DNA of 24,811 nt from positions 1 to 24,811 of the forward strand of contig CAMDVP010000016.1 in NCBI GenBank assembly GCA_945877525.1, read 5' to 3'. The position numbers were made by a program, and so were the translations under genes. Of this stretch, positions 7,551 to 15,813 are shown piece after piece. Within the stretch, counting starts at the first letter, position 1; every line of letters starts with the position of its first letter. Source of the DNA: an uncultured Clostridia bacterium (lineage in GTDB: Bacteria; Bacillota; Clostridia; Christensenellales; Aristaeellaceae). The notes below the pieces were generated by a model. That model made no database searches. It saw only the letters and a program-made list of their open reading frames with translations, and was not told the origin of the DNA.

Positions 7551-8595
7551 TCGCCTTTTCCTCCTTCCCGCCCTTGCCGTAGGGACAGCCCGTGCAGGCA
7601 AAGCAGGCGATCTGATGCTCCTGGCCGATATCCACCAGCTGCGGGTCGTATACGTTGCACACGCCGTCGATGCGCCGGCTGCACCGGTCGTAGAAGCCGC
7701 AGCCCGCGGGCAGGTTCAGCGCCAGGGGCACGGTGCCCTCACTGGAAAACAGCCGCTCCTGGGCCTTGGTGCCGATTTTGTGCACCGAGCCGATAAGCCC
7801 TCTGGTGTAGGGGTGCTGGGGGTTCTTGTAGATTTCCACCGCCGGGGCCGATTCCACAATGCGCCCCAGATACATCACTGCCACCCGGTCGCACATTCTG
7901 GCCACCGTGCCCAGGTCGTGGGTGATGAACAGGATGGACATGCCGAAGTCCTTCTGCAAAGACTTCATCAGTTCCAGAATCTGCGCCTGAATGGTCACAT
8001 CCAGGGCGGTGGTGGGCTCGTCGGCAATCAGCAGGCGAGGGCTGCACACCAGCGCCATGGCAATCAGCGCGCGTTGGAGCATGCCCCCGGAAAACTCATG
8101 GGGATACTGGTCGTAGCGCTTCTCGGCGTTGGCAATGCCGACCTTTTTCATCACGTCCAGGGAGATCTCCCTGGCCTTCTTCTTGTCCCTGGTGATGTGG
8201 AGCAGCGTTGCCTCGTTAATCTGGTTGCCAATGGTATACATGGGGGAGAAGGCCACCATGGGCTCCTGAAAAATCATGGAAATCTGCTTACCGCGGACGG
8301 AGCGGATTTCCTTGCCCCGGGGGTTCAGGGAAAGCAGGTTCACCCGGCCCAGGTTTTCCGCATCGAAGATGATTTCGCCCTCAGCTTTGCACTTCTTGTC
8401 GTTAATGCCGAGGATGGCCTTGCTGGTCAGGCTTTTGCCGCAGCCGGACTCGCCCACCAGGCCCAGGGTTTCACCCTTCTTGATGGTCAGGTTCACGCCC
8501 CGCACGGCGGTCAGCGTGCCCTCGTCGGTTTTGATATTAACCTTCAGGTCGCGGATTTCAAGGATGGTTTCCTTGCTTGCCGTCTCGTTATTCAT
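7543..8595 (-). CDS. oppD: Oligopeptide ABC transporter ATP-binding protein OppD
   Basis: A 350-residue ATPase subunit of the peptide importer. Visible motifs are Walker A GESGCGKSLT, signature FSGGMLQRALIAMAL, Walker B LLIADEPTTALD, and ITHDL with the switch His. The C-terminal HPYTRGL motif and Cys-rich tail (GCGFYDRCSRR...VCNVY, then IACFACTGCPYG) match the OppD/DppD family, though the last Cys cluster is richer than usual. The ATG follows AAAGGAG with an 8-9 nt spacer. It sits 21 nt after oppC and overlaps oppF. The tight gene order is strong evidence that it works with the adjacent permeases. Confidence 0.94.
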   Translation of the reverse strand: MNNETASKETILEIRDLKVNIKTDEGTLTAVRGVNLTIKKGETLGLVGESGCGKSLTSKAILGINDKKCKAEGEIIFDAENLGRVNLLSLNPRGKEIRSVRGKQISMIFQEPMVAFSPMYTIGNQINEATLLHITRDKKKAREISLDVMKKVGIANAEKRYDQYPHEFSGGMLQRALIAMALVCSPRLLIADEPTTALDVTIQAQILELMKSLQKDFGMSILFITHDLGTVARMCDRVAVMYLGRIVESAPAVEIYKNPQHPYTRGLIGSVHKIGTKAQERLFSSEGTVPLALNLPAGCGFYDRCSRRIDGVCNVYDPQLVDIGQEHQIACFACTGCPYGKGGKEEKANE

Positions 8596-8616
8596 CCTGC
8601 GCGCTCCTTTCTGTGC

Positions 8617-9750
8617 TTACTTGTAGGGGTCGGCCGCGTCCCGCAGGCCGTCGCCCAGGAAGTTGAAAGCCAGCACGGTGATGATGACGAAGATCAGCGG
8701 GATCATCTTCCACGGACACTGGGCCACGGAAACCAGATCCTCCGTTTCCTTCAGCAGCACGCCCCAGCTGGTGGCGGGGGCCTTCATGCCCAAGCCCAGG
8801 TAGCTCATGGAGGTTTCGCCCAGGATGGAACCGGGAATGCCCAGCGTCAGGTCCACAATCAGGTAGCTGAGGAAGCCCGGCACCAGGTGCTTGACGATGA
8901 TCTTGAAGTCGCTCACGCCCGCGAGCCTTGCCGCCATCACATAGTCCTCCTTGCGCAGGGCGATGAACTTGCCGCGCACCACGCGGGCCAGACCCGTCCA
9001 GCCGATGAAGGAAAGAATGATGGTGATGTACAGGTACATGGCCGACACGGAGATTCCCGGCGGAATGGCCGCGGAAAGGGCCATCCACAGCGGAATGCTG
9101 GGAATGGCGGAAAGCACCTCGATGATGCGCTGAATCACGTTATCCACCACGCCCCCGAAATAGCCCGAAATGCCGCCCAGCAAAATGCCCAGGAAGAAGC
9201 TGATGGCCGCGGACACGAAGGGAATCGTCAACGACACCCGTCCGCCGAACAGAATGCGGGAGAAGATGTCCGCTCCGGTGCTGTCCGCACCGAAGATGTT
9301 GATGCGGGCGCTGCGATCCACCTCGCCCTGTTCGTTCACCAGGCCGTAGAGGTGCATGTCGGTGGGAATCAGCCCGAAGAGCTTGTACTCAATGCCCGGA
9401 ACGAAGAAGCTGATATAGTATTTCTCGCTGGTGTCCTCACTGACAATGACCTTGAAAGTCTTTTTGTCGTTGATCTTCTGCAGCTTGTACACATAGGGAC
9501 GGCTGAGGTGCCCGTCCTCATCCGTCCAGTAGACCCGGGTGGGGGCGGTGTTCTTGTACAGGGAGGAGAATTCCTCCAGGCCGTAGGGCGCGATGAAATC
9601 GGCAAACAACGCGCTGAGGTACAGGATCAGCAGAAGCCCCAGGCTGAAGCGGGCCAGCTTGTGCTTCTTGAGCTTGCGCCACATCAGGGACCACTGGGAG
9701 GCCAGATAGTAGGATTCATCCGTAACCGTTTTTTTCTTGAACAGCGCCAT
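8617..9750 (-). CDS. oppC: Oligopeptide ABC transporter permease OppC with enlarged extracytoplasmic domain
   Basis: A 377-residue inner-membrane permease. The first helix (about 33-53) ends in ALFADFIAPYG, the typical OppC N-terminal form. The usual GTDxxGRDxxSR motif appears as GADSTGADIFSR at 154-165. About 95 residues separate the two, against roughly 30 in standard OppC, so an extra domain of some 65 residues faces outward. The core permease with five helices follows, and the EAA loop reads AARLAGVSDFKIIVKHLVPGFL. The ATG at 9750 has AAAGGGG about 8 nt upstream and lies 4 nt after the oppB stop. The longer ORF to 9804 runs into oppB and is rejected. It pairs with OppB to form the channel. 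Confidence 0.92.
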   Translation of the reverse strand: MALFKKKTVTDESYYLASQWSLMWRKLKKHKLARFSLGLLLILYLSALFADFIAPYGLEEFSSLYKNTAPTRVYWTDEDGHLSRPYVYKLQKINDKKTFKVIVSEDTSEKYYISFFVPGIEYKLFGLIPTDMHLYGLVNEQGEVDRSARINIFGADSTGADIFSRILFGGRVSLTIPFVSAAISFFLGILLGGISGYFGGVVDNVIQRIIEVLSAIPSIPLWMALSAAIPPGISVSAMYLYITIILSFIGWTGLARVVRGKFIALRKEDYVMAARLAGVSDFKIIVKHLVPGFLSYLIVDLTLGIPGSILGETSMSYLGLGMKAPATSWGVLLKETEDLVSVAQCPWKMIPLIFVIITVLAFNFLGDGLRDAADPYK

Positions 9751-9754
9751 CTCA

Positions 9755-10750
9755 TCAGCCCCTTTCTGCAAAGCGGATTCTCGGATCAAGCCAGGCCAGC
9801 GCAATGTCGGACAGCAGCGTGCCCACCAGCACCAGCACCGCCTGAATCAGCACGATGGTGCCCGCCAGATACATGTCCTGAGACTTGAGAGCCGTGAGCA
9901 GCACCGGGCCCTGGATGGCCAGGTTCATCACGATGGCCGACACCGTGGAGCCGGAGAAGATGGTGCGCAGCGAGCCCGCCATGCCCGACACCACCGGGTT
10001 CAGCGCGGCACGCAGGCAGTATTTGTAGGTAATGGTGGCCTCCGAGCAGCCCTTGGCCCGGGCGGTGAGGGTGTACTGCCGGGCCTGCTCGTCCAGCATC
10101 TGGGCGCGCACGGTGCGGATAATGCCGCAGGTGCCCGAGGTACCGATGACAATCAGCGGAATCAGGCACCGGCCCAGAAACTCAGGCACATACTCCCACC
10201 GCATGCCGTTCTGCAGCATTTCGGTGCTGAACAGGCCCAGGTATACCTCGCCCGTATTCACATACACCACATACATGATGATGATGGCCAGCAGAAAGTT
10301 TGGCGTAGCCGTGCCGATAAAGCCGATGAAGGACAGGGCGTAGTCCCCTACGGAATACTGGTGGTTGGCGCAGTAAATGCCAATGGGCAGGGACACGCCG
10401 TACTGGAACACCAATATCACAAAGGACACCGCCAGGGTCAGATACAGCCTGTCCATGATGACGCTCCACACCGACCGGCCGTATTCAAAGGAATATCCGA
10501 AGTCTCCCCGGGTGACAATGTTCTTCACCCAGTTGAAATATTGCACAAACCAGGGATCATCCAGCCCAAACTGCAGGCGCAGCTGCGCAATGTCCTCCGC
10601 GGTAAAGGTTTCCCCCTCCGCCGAAAGGGCCGCCACATAGGAGGTTACATAATCCCCGGGGGGCAGCTGGATGATGAAGAAAATCACCACCGAGATGATA
10701 ATCAGCGTGGGGATAAACAGGAGCATCCGCTTGCCGATATACTTGAGCAT
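9755..10750 (-). CDS. oppB: Oligopeptide ABC transporter permease OppB
   Basis: A 331-residue inner-membrane permease with the classical start MLKYIGKRMLLFIPTLIIISVVIFFIIQLPPGD. The middle LRLQFGLDDPWFVQYFNWVKNIVTRGDFGYSF matches the conserved OppB/DppB loop. The EAA loop ARAKGCSEATITYKYCLRAALNP and a C-terminal helix ending ALAWLDPRIRF complete it. The start is not certain. The ATG at 10750 gives the canonical N-terminus, but its AAAGG is about 12 nt away. An ATG at 10771 and a TTG at 10783 are in frame without good sites. It is separated from oppA by a 127-nt gap holding a strong stem-loop, which probably reduces oppB expression relative to the binding protein. Confidence 0.93.
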   Translation of the reverse strand: MLKYIGKRMLLFIPTLIIISVVIFFIIQLPPGDYVTSYVAALSAEGETFTAEDIAQLRLQFGLDDPWFVQYFNWVKNIVTRGDFGYSFEYGRSVWSVIMDRLYLTLAVSFVILVFQYGVSLPIGIYCANHQYSVGDYALSFIGFIGTATPNFLLAIIIMYVVYVNTGEVYLGLFSTEMLQNGMRWEYVPEFLGRCLIPLIVIGTSGTCGIIRTVRAQMLDEQARQYTLTARAKGCSEATITYKYCLRAALNPVVSGMAGSLRTIFSGSTVSAIVMNLAIQGPVLLTALKSQDMYLAGTIVLIQAVLVLVGTLLSDIALAWLDPRIRFAERG

Positions 10751-10788
10751 CGTGTATCGCAACCTTTCCATGCCCACATTCAAGAAAT

Positions 10789-10832
10789 GCGAGAGGCCAT
10801 TCCCTCCACCGGGAAGAAGATGACCTCTCGCA
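10789..10832 (-). terminator. Intercistronic stem-loop between oppA and oppB (partial terminator or RNA stabiliser)
   Basis: On the minus strand, TGCGAGAGGTCAT (10832-10820) pairs with ATGGCCTCTCGCA (10801-10789) through 13 bp with one G-U. A nested TTCCC/GGGAA helix sits inside. Only a short TTTCTT follows. Such elements commonly make the binding protein more abundant than the permeases by read-through control or 3'-end protection. That use here is inferred from position. Confidence 0.7.
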
Positions 10833-10877
10833 CCCTTGTTTCATGCTATGAATCTATGCCATGCGGCACGCGAGGGC

Positions 10878-12764
10878 TTACTCCTCGATGTACCAGCACT
10901 GCACATGGGCAATGCCCATATCGCGGTAGATGTCGGACCACACGCCCTGCTCCAGGAAGTTCTTGATGCGGGCGTTCACCGCATGGTAGGTGGAGGAAGC
11001 TTCCACATAGGCCAGCGTCCACATGTTTTCCTCATGCAGCTTCAGCATCTGCAGGGCAATCTCCTCGCGCTTGTCGGGATCGACGGTCACGTCCAGCTCC
11101 TTCTTCAGCTCGATCAGCTTCAGCAGGTCGCCGGTAGCGGTGGTTTCGTCCATCGTGCCGTACCACGCCACGTTGGTGGCATAGCCGGGCACCATGGAGT
11201 TGGGCTTGAGGACGATGGAGATATCACCGATGCCGGTCACAGGGAACAGCATGGCCTCGATGGCGTTGGCCATCAGGTCGTTGTCGATGTTGCTGCGGTC
11301 GGAATCCTTGAAGGTGCACTTGATGCCGGCAGCGCGGAAGTAGGGCTCCAGAATCTTGTAGGTATCGGCAGCGCCGTTGTCGGCCACGGAAACGATGTTC
11401 AGCACAAAGTCGGTGCCGTCGGCAAAGTCGTAGAAGCCATCAGTGCCCATCACCAGGCCGGCGGACTCGAACAGCTTCCTGGCCCCGTCCACGTCATACT
11501 CGGTCCACTTGGAGGCCCACTCTTCGCTGTAGCCCTGGTTGCCCTTCTGGGGAGCAGCCTGGCCGCCGGAGAGCCAGCCGTCGGAATACAGGCCCGCGAA
11601 CTCCTCGCGGTCCACGCAGATGGACATGGCGTGACGGAAGTCGATGTTGTTGAACAGGGCGTTGAGGTGCTCGTCGGCCACGTTCAGGTTGAAGTGCAGC
11701 TGGGTGCCCACGTCGCCCCAGTCGCCGCCGCTCCACTCATAGATATTGATGGCGGTTTCAGATTCCAGGATGGTGGGGATGCTTTCCATCGCCACGGTCT
11801 GGTAATCCACGGTGCCGTCCAGCAGGAGCATCAGCTGCTGATCCACGTTGGACACGGTGGTGTAGATGATCTTGTCGATGTAGGGCAGCTGCTGGCCGGC
11901 GGTATCCACCTTCCAGTAATAGGGATTGCGGACAAATTCGTAATACTCGCCCTTGATGCTGTTCTTTCCTTCCTCGGTGGACAGCACATAGGGGTTCAGG
12001 GTGGGCACGCCCGGGTAGTTCCAGAAGTGGTAGAGCAGCTCCTTGCCCATCTTGGCCACATCGGAGAACTCGGTGCCGCAGATGGCCTTGCCGGCGGCCA
12101 GGGCTTCCTCGTCCTTGCCGTCGATAACAGCCTGCACCATCTCTTCAAAGATGTGCTTGGGGGCAAAGTGCCACTTCAGGTCCACAGTCAGGGCCTCAAT
12201 GAAGTCGTACTTGGGGGTGCCGAAGGTCACGGTGAAGGTGGTGTCGTCCACCTTTTCCACCACGGCGGGGTCGCCGTTGGCGTCCTTGTGGCAGTTGCGC
12301 ACGCCCTTGCCGTCCACCTTGTTGAGGCACACGGCGTTGTAGAACCACACGCAGTCCTCCGCGGTGAAGGGCTCGCCATCGGACCACTTCATGCCCTCGC
12401 GCAGGTAAATGGTGTACACGGTGGCGTCGTCATTGATGGCGTAGCCCTTGGCCACGTTGGGCTCCACCGCGCCGGACACGTTGAAGCGGAAGAGGCCCTC
12501 TTCGATGGGCTTGCCCGCGTCCCAGTTGCCGCCGCCGGCGGAGCGCCGCAGCTCGCCGCCGTAGGTGCCGATGGTCAGGTAGCTCGCGTCCTCCACCATC
12601 ACGTCGGAGGCCACAGGCAGACGGTCGGCCACATCGCCGTACACGCTCGCCTCGGTGAGAAAGGGCGCCTCGGTGAAGGTCGCGCCTTCAGCCAGGGCGG
12701 CGGTGGCGCTCATGCACAGCATGACAGCCAGTGCCAGGGAAAGCCACTTCTTGATGTTACGCAT
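10878..12764 (-). CDS. oppA: Peptide ABC transporter substrate-binding protein OppA
   Basis: A 628-residue secreted binding protein of solute-binding family 5, larger than the roughly 540 usual for OppA. The signal peptide (MRNIKKWLSLALAVMLCMSATAALA) has a positive N-region, a hydrophobic core and a likely ALA/EG cleavage site. No lipobox is seen. Family features include AKGYAINDDATVYTIYLREGMKWSDGEPFTAEDCVWFYNAV near the N-terminus and RHAMSICVDREEFAGL in the middle. The ATG at 12764 has GGAGG at 12771-12775 with a 6-nt spacer. A longer ORF to 12854 adds 30 unlikely residues. It leads the opp operon and is divergent from an AraC regulator. The ligand is presumably peptides, although family 5 also includes nickel and glycan-related binders. 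Confidence 0.92.
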   Translation of the reverse strand: MRNIKKWLSLALAVMLCMSATAALAEGATFTEAPFLTEASVYGDVADRLPVASDVMVEDASYLTIGTYGGELRRSAGGGNWDAGKPIEEGLFRFNVSGAVEPNVAKGYAINDDATVYTIYLREGMKWSDGEPFTAEDCVWFYNAVCLNKVDGKGVRNCHKDANGDPAVVEKVDDTTFTVTFGTPKYDFIEALTVDLKWHFAPKHIFEEMVQAVIDGKDEEALAAGKAICGTEFSDVAKMGKELLYHFWNYPGVPTLNPYVLSTEEGKNSIKGEYYEFVRNPYYWKVDTAGQQLPYIDKIIYTTVSNVDQQLMLLLDGTVDYQTVAMESIPTILESETAINIYEWSGGDWGDVGTQLHFNLNVADEHLNALFNNIDFRHAMSICVDREEFAGLYSDGWLSGGQAAPQKGNQGYSEEWASKWTEYDVDGARKLFESAGLVMGTDGFYDFADGTDFVLNIVSVADNGAADTYKILEPYFRAAGIKCTFKDSDRSNIDNDLMANAIEAMLFPVTGIGDISIVLKPNSMVPGYATNVAWYGTMDETTATGDLLKLIELKKELDVTVDPDKREEIALQMLKLHEENMWTLAYVEASSTYHAVNARIKNFLEQGVWSDIYRDMGIAHVQCWYIEE

Positions 12765-12841
12765 ATGATTCCTCCTGTTCCTGATACGGTTTTGAAGCTC
12801 ACGAAAGAGATCATGATTTAATCTTATCCATATTGCCTCGC

Positions 12842-12856
12842 AGATGCTACGCATCT
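12842..12856. promoter_or_regulatory. Palindrome in the oppA leader
   Basis: AGATGC-TAC-GCATCT forms a 6-bp inverted repeat with a 3-nt spacer, about 35 nt downstream of the predicted oppA transcription start. It may be an operator half or a small leader hairpin; the sequence does not decide. Confidence 0.4.
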
Positions 12857-12893
12857 ATTGCCTTTTTCCATAAAGCACATCGCATTTTTTGCT

Positions 12894-12922
12894 GTTATAA
12901 TCATCTGATTGATAAAGTTTAT
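12894..12922 (-). promoter_or_regulatory. Candidate activator-dependent promoter of oppA
   Basis: On the minus strand a good -10 TATAAC (12894-12899) lies 17 nt from a poor -35 ATAAAC (12917-12922). The -35 falls inside the GATAAA-G-TTTATC palindrome, an arrangement typical of promoters that need a bound activator. The leader to oppA would be about 120 nt. Confidence 0.45.
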
Positions 12923-12923
12923 C
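12911..12923. promoter_or_regulatory. Perfect palindrome GATAAA-G-TTTATC overlapping the oppA -35 region
   Basis: A 13-bp perfect palindrome in the oppA-araC control region. Its place over the weak -35 makes it a candidate binding site for the adjacent AraC-type regulator or another factor. Confidence 0.5.
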
Positions 12924-12932
12924 TTGATTTTG

Positions 12933-12958
12933 CACAAATTTAATGCAGATAATTTGTG
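12933..12958. promoter_or_regulatory. 8-bp inverted repeat with 10-nt spacer in the divergent oppA-araC region
   Basis: CACAAATT (12933-12940) and AATTTGTG (12951-12958) are perfect inverted copies 10 nt apart. The centre-to-centre distance is close to two helical turns. It lies about 35 bp upstream of the proposed oppA -10. This is a likely regulator site, possibly for the AraC protein, though AraC family sites are more often direct repeats. Confidence 0.5.
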
Positions 12959-13007
12959 TTTTGGTTTCACTGGTCTGTTTCCTTTCTGCATTAGATGCGA
13001 TATGCCG

Positions 13008-13036
13008 TTGCTATCCGCCGCGCTATGTGCTACACT
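13008..13036 (+). promoter_or_regulatory. Promoter of the araC-type regulator
   Basis: TTGCTA (13008-13013), a 17-nt spacer and TACACT (13031-13036). Predicted transcription start is near 13043, leaving a leader of about 28 nt with GGAGG at 13056-13060 before the ATG at 13071. Confidence 0.6.
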
Positions 13037-13070
13037 GAATGCAGCCCACAAACCCGGAGGTGAGAGGTTC

Positions 13071-13985
13071 ATGCTTATTCAGAATCTTGCCGTTTTCGAG
13101 CAAGGCCGCCATATCCAGGTAAACCATGAAGGCGACATGCTGTTCTATGACTTTGATTACGACGTGCGCACCGCAGCGGTCAACATGCAGTTTCAGCACT
13201 TTCATCCGTTTTATGAGCTGTATATTCCCCTGTGCCCCCGGGCCATCCACTTTCTGGAGGGTGAGCCTTTCGCATTGCAGACCTTCGACATGGTGTGCAT
13301 TCCGCCCAATATGCTGCACATGACCCAGTACCCCGAGGGCGATCCCTGCAAGCGCCTGATCGTTCGCTTCAGCCTCCCGCAGGAGACAGCCGGACTGTCC
13401 GATGAGATCAGGCTGCTGCTCAGCCTGTTTCATCAGAGAACGCCCATTTACCGCTTTACCCAGGAGACACGGGCCCATATTTTCCGCCGCCTGAACGATA
13501 TCGTGCAGCTTTCCCAGCAGCCGGGCTCCTTGCAGCGCCTGAGCATTCACCTGAAATTCATGAGTCTGCTCACCGTTCTTTACCACAGCCGCGAGCAGAA
13601 TCAATACGTCAACGAGACCGCCATGACCCCCACGGAAAGGAAAATCTATGCCCTCACCGGGTATATCCACACCCATTATGCCGAACCCCTCTCTCTGGAG
13701 ATGCTGGCTCAGCGCTTCTACATGAGCAGCTGCTACCTGTCTCATCAGTTCAAGGCGGTCACGGGCTTCACCCTGACCGAGTATATCCATGCCACCCGGC
13801 TGCGCAATGTACAGGCCCTGCTGATCAACACCGATATGCCCATTACCGACGCAGCCCTGTCCTGCGGGTTCAGCAGCTTTTCCCAGTTCAACCGCGTATT
13901 TCAAAAGCATTTGGGCATGACTCCCACGGAATACCGGCGGCTCCAGCGCCCCCGCAGCGCCCGGGACGAACCCAACCCCAGTTGA
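13071..13985 (+). CDS. AraC family transcriptional regulator
   Basis: A 304-residue DNA-binding regulator. Residues 35-100 look like the N-terminal cupin sensor (FQHFHPFYELYIPL... FALQTFDMVCIPPNMLHMTQYP). The C-terminal domain has two helix-turn-helix units: LSLEMLAQRFYMSSCYLSHQFKAVTG (207-232) and ITDAALSCGFSSFSQFNRVFQKHLGMTPTEYRR (258-290), the family's hallmark. The ATG at 13071 follows CGGAGGTGA with a 10-nt spacer and the promoter at 13008-13036. A longer ORF from 12909 runs through the control region and is rejected. It is divergent from oppA, so it most likely controls the opp operon, perhaps in response to a peptide or sugar ligand. It ends at a strong terminator. Confidence 0.92.
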   Translation: MLIQNLAVFEQGRHIQVNHEGDMLFYDFDYDVRTAAVNMQFQHFHPFYELYIPLCPRAIHFLEGEPFALQTFDMVCIPPNMLHMTQYPEGDPCKRLIVRFSLPQETAGLSDEIRLLLSLFHQRTPIYRFTQETRAHIFRRLNDIVQLSQQPGSLQRLSIHLKFMSLLTVLYHSREQNQYVNETAMTPTERKIYALTGYIHTHYAEPLSLEMLAQRFYMSSCYLSHQFKAVTGFTLTEYIHATRLRNVQALLINTDMPITDAALSCGFSSFSQFNRVFQKHLGMTPTEYRRLQRPRSARDEPNPS

Positions 13986-14004
13986 TTTCGCAGCGCGCAA
14001 AGAA

Positions 14005-14026
14005 GGCCGCTCCTTTCGGAGCGGCC
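14005..14026. terminator. Bidirectional terminator between araC-type gene and solute-binding gene
   Basis: GGCCGCTCC (14005-14013) and GGAGCGGCC (14018-14026) form a 9-bp stem with a 4-nt loop, which is a stable GAAA tetraloop when read on the minus strand. CCCTTTG follows on plus and TTCTTTG on minus. It lies 19 nt past both converging stops. Confidence 0.75.
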
Positions 14027-14044
14027 CCTTTGACAAACACATGA

Positions 14045-15742
14045 TTACTTCTGGATACCGCAGGCGGCGAGGCACTCGTTGATGTCCTCGACCTTTTCCT
14101 CGACATAAGCGTCATAGCCATAGCTCTTGCAGGTGGAAACCATGTCGTTCCACAGCTGGTCGAACTGCTCGTCGGATTCGGCATACACGCACTGCCAGCT
14201 GCCCTGCTTCATCACGGGGGCAAACAGGGCGCGGTTAGCCTTGGCTTCCTCGCTCATTTCGGGATAGGCCCAGCCAATGGCCACAGAGGGCACCACGGAG
14301 GTCTTGCCGGTCTGGCGATACAGCTCCACGCCGTTGGTCGCGCCATTTGCGTACTCGGTGCTCCAGGCATGGGTCAGCTCGGTGGAATAGCGCTCGGCGT
14401 AGCAGGGCCAGCCCTTGTAGGAGTAGGAGTAGGTCTTGCCGGGCACCATCTGCTCCAGCTTGATGGTTTCGTGGTTGAACTTGCTCTCGCCATCCTCAAA
14501 GGTGCCGCCGCCGTATTCGGTGGGCATCTGAGTCACCTTGCGATCCTCCTGGCAGGCCCAGCCGAACTCGGTCATGTAGGGCACGCCGTCCTCGCCATAG
14601 TCCCAGCACAGACCCTTGGGGCCGTAGTTCTGGATGATGGCACCTTCCTCGGTGCACAGCCACTCAATCAGCTCCAGGGCGCGCTCGGGATACTCACAGT
14701 CGGCGCCCAAGGCCCACATGCGGTTGCCGCCGGCGGTGGACACGGTCAGCTGCTGGGGCGCGGAGTCCTCAATCAGGAAGGTGGTGTAGCCAACCTTGTT
14801 GGCGGCGCGCTCAGCGCTGTTGTAGTTGCCGGTGATCCAGCCCCACAGTGCCACCAGGTAGCGGCCGGAGGACAGCTTCTGCAGATAGGTGTCGAAGTTC
14901 TGGGACACGGACTCGGGATCAAACAGGCCCATGCGGTACAGCTGGTTGTTCACCTTCAGGGCGCGGTAGTAGAGGCTGCCTTCCTCCAGGGGATTCACGA
15001 TGTCGCCGGTGGCGTAGTTCACGCCCAGGAAGTCGGCTTCCTTGTAGCCGTAGAAGGTCATCAGGTCCCAGGTGAACTTCATCACGCAGTCCTCCCAGTC
15101 ACCGAAGCCGCCGTAAGCGTACACCTTCTCACCATTCTCGGTCTCGGGCACGGCGTCCTGCAGGGCCTTCAGGAAGGCGGGCAGGTCTTCCAGGCTCTTC
15201 AGCTCAGGCTTGCCGGCCTTCTCCCAGGCGTCAAAGCGGATCTGCAGCGCGTAGGTGGGGTCGGTCAGGTCGGCCCAGGCGCCGCTCTCCATGGCCACGG
15301 AGAAGGAGAAGCCGAACTTGCCTTCTTCACCCTGCACGGCGCAGAAGTCGGAAACCTTCTGGAAGGCCTCGGTGAAGCTGGTGTTCAGCACGGGATAGGC
15401 GGACATGTCGATGTCGCTCAGGTCCATCAGCAGGTCGGCCTTCAGGGCGGTGGTCACATGCTCGCCCATGTCGCCGAAGCACAGGATGTCGCCCAAGTTG
15501 CTGGCGGATACGCCCGCAGCGTAGGCATTGGCATCCACGTTGGTGCTGACAAATTTCAGGGTGATGTTGAACCGGTCCTTCACTTCCTTGGCAAACCAGC
15601 CGGACTGCTCGCCGGCGAAGTTCGCCACCTCGGAGAAGACGGTCAGGGTGATGGGCTCGCGGTAGTCCTCAGCCAGCGACATGGCGGGCATTGCCGCCAG
15701 CAGCAGGCACAGACTCAGAGCCAGGGCCAAAAGCTTCTTCAT
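14045..15742 (-). CDS. Extracellular solute-binding protein, LplA/family 1 type (carbohydrate ABC importer)
   Basis: A 565-residue exported binding protein. The signal peptide MKKLLALALSLCLLLAAMPAMSLA is followed by EDYREPITLTVFSE, the typical mature start of the large family 1 binding proteins that pair with LplB/LplC permeases. No lipobox is visible, which is unusual for a Gram-positive binding protein. A SSGRYLVALWGWITGNYN segment and an ERALELIEWLCTEEGA segment are characteristic of this group. The ATG at 15742 has GGAGG at 15752-15756 with a 9-nt spacer. The longer ORF to 15862 starts in the repeat and is rejected. It is the last gene of the lacI-lplB-lplC cluster but is split from lplC by repeat copy 2. 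No convincing promoter of its own was found at 15743-15813. The sugar is unknown. Confidence 0.88.
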   Translation of the reverse strand: MKKLLALALSLCLLLAAMPAMSLAEDYREPITLTVFSEVANFAGEQSGWFAKEVKDRFNITLKFVSTNVDANAYAAGVSASNLGDILCFGDMGEHVTTALKADLLMDLSDIDMSAYPVLNTSFTEAFQKVSDFCAVQGEEGKFGFSFSVAMESGAWADLTDPTYALQIRFDAWEKAGKPELKSLEDLPAFLKALQDAVPETENGEKVYAYGGFGDWEDCVMKFTWDLMTFYGYKEADFLGVNYATGDIVNPLEEGSLYYRALKVNNQLYRMGLFDPESVSQNFDTYLQKLSSGRYLVALWGWITGNYNSAERAANKVGYTTFLIEDSAPQQLTVSTAGGNRMWALGADCEYPERALELIEWLCTEEGAIIQNYGPKGLCWDYGEDGVPYMTEFGWACQEDRKVTQMPTEYGGGTFEDGESKFNHETIKLEQMVPGKTYSYSYKGWPCYAERYSTELTHAWSTEYANGATNGVELYRQTGKTSVVPSVAIGWAYPEMSEEAKANRALFAPVMKQGSWQCVYAESDEQFDQLWNDMVSTCKSYGYDAYVEEKVEDINECLAACGIQK

Positions 15743-15813
15743 GGTTAGGTACCTCCTCATTTTTATTTGATCATCGCCGTGTGGTACGGCGCTGACTACA
15801 AGGTAATCCGCCG

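Noticed and set aside
7486..12821. Long plus-strand frames of 409-800 codons opposite the opp genes
   Set aside because: They mirror well-supported minus-strand genes and have the low-complexity composition of antisense frames.
15743..15813. Promoter for the binding-protein gene
   Set aside because: TTGTAG is followed at 17 nt by GGCGAT, which is not a usable -10; no better pair was found.
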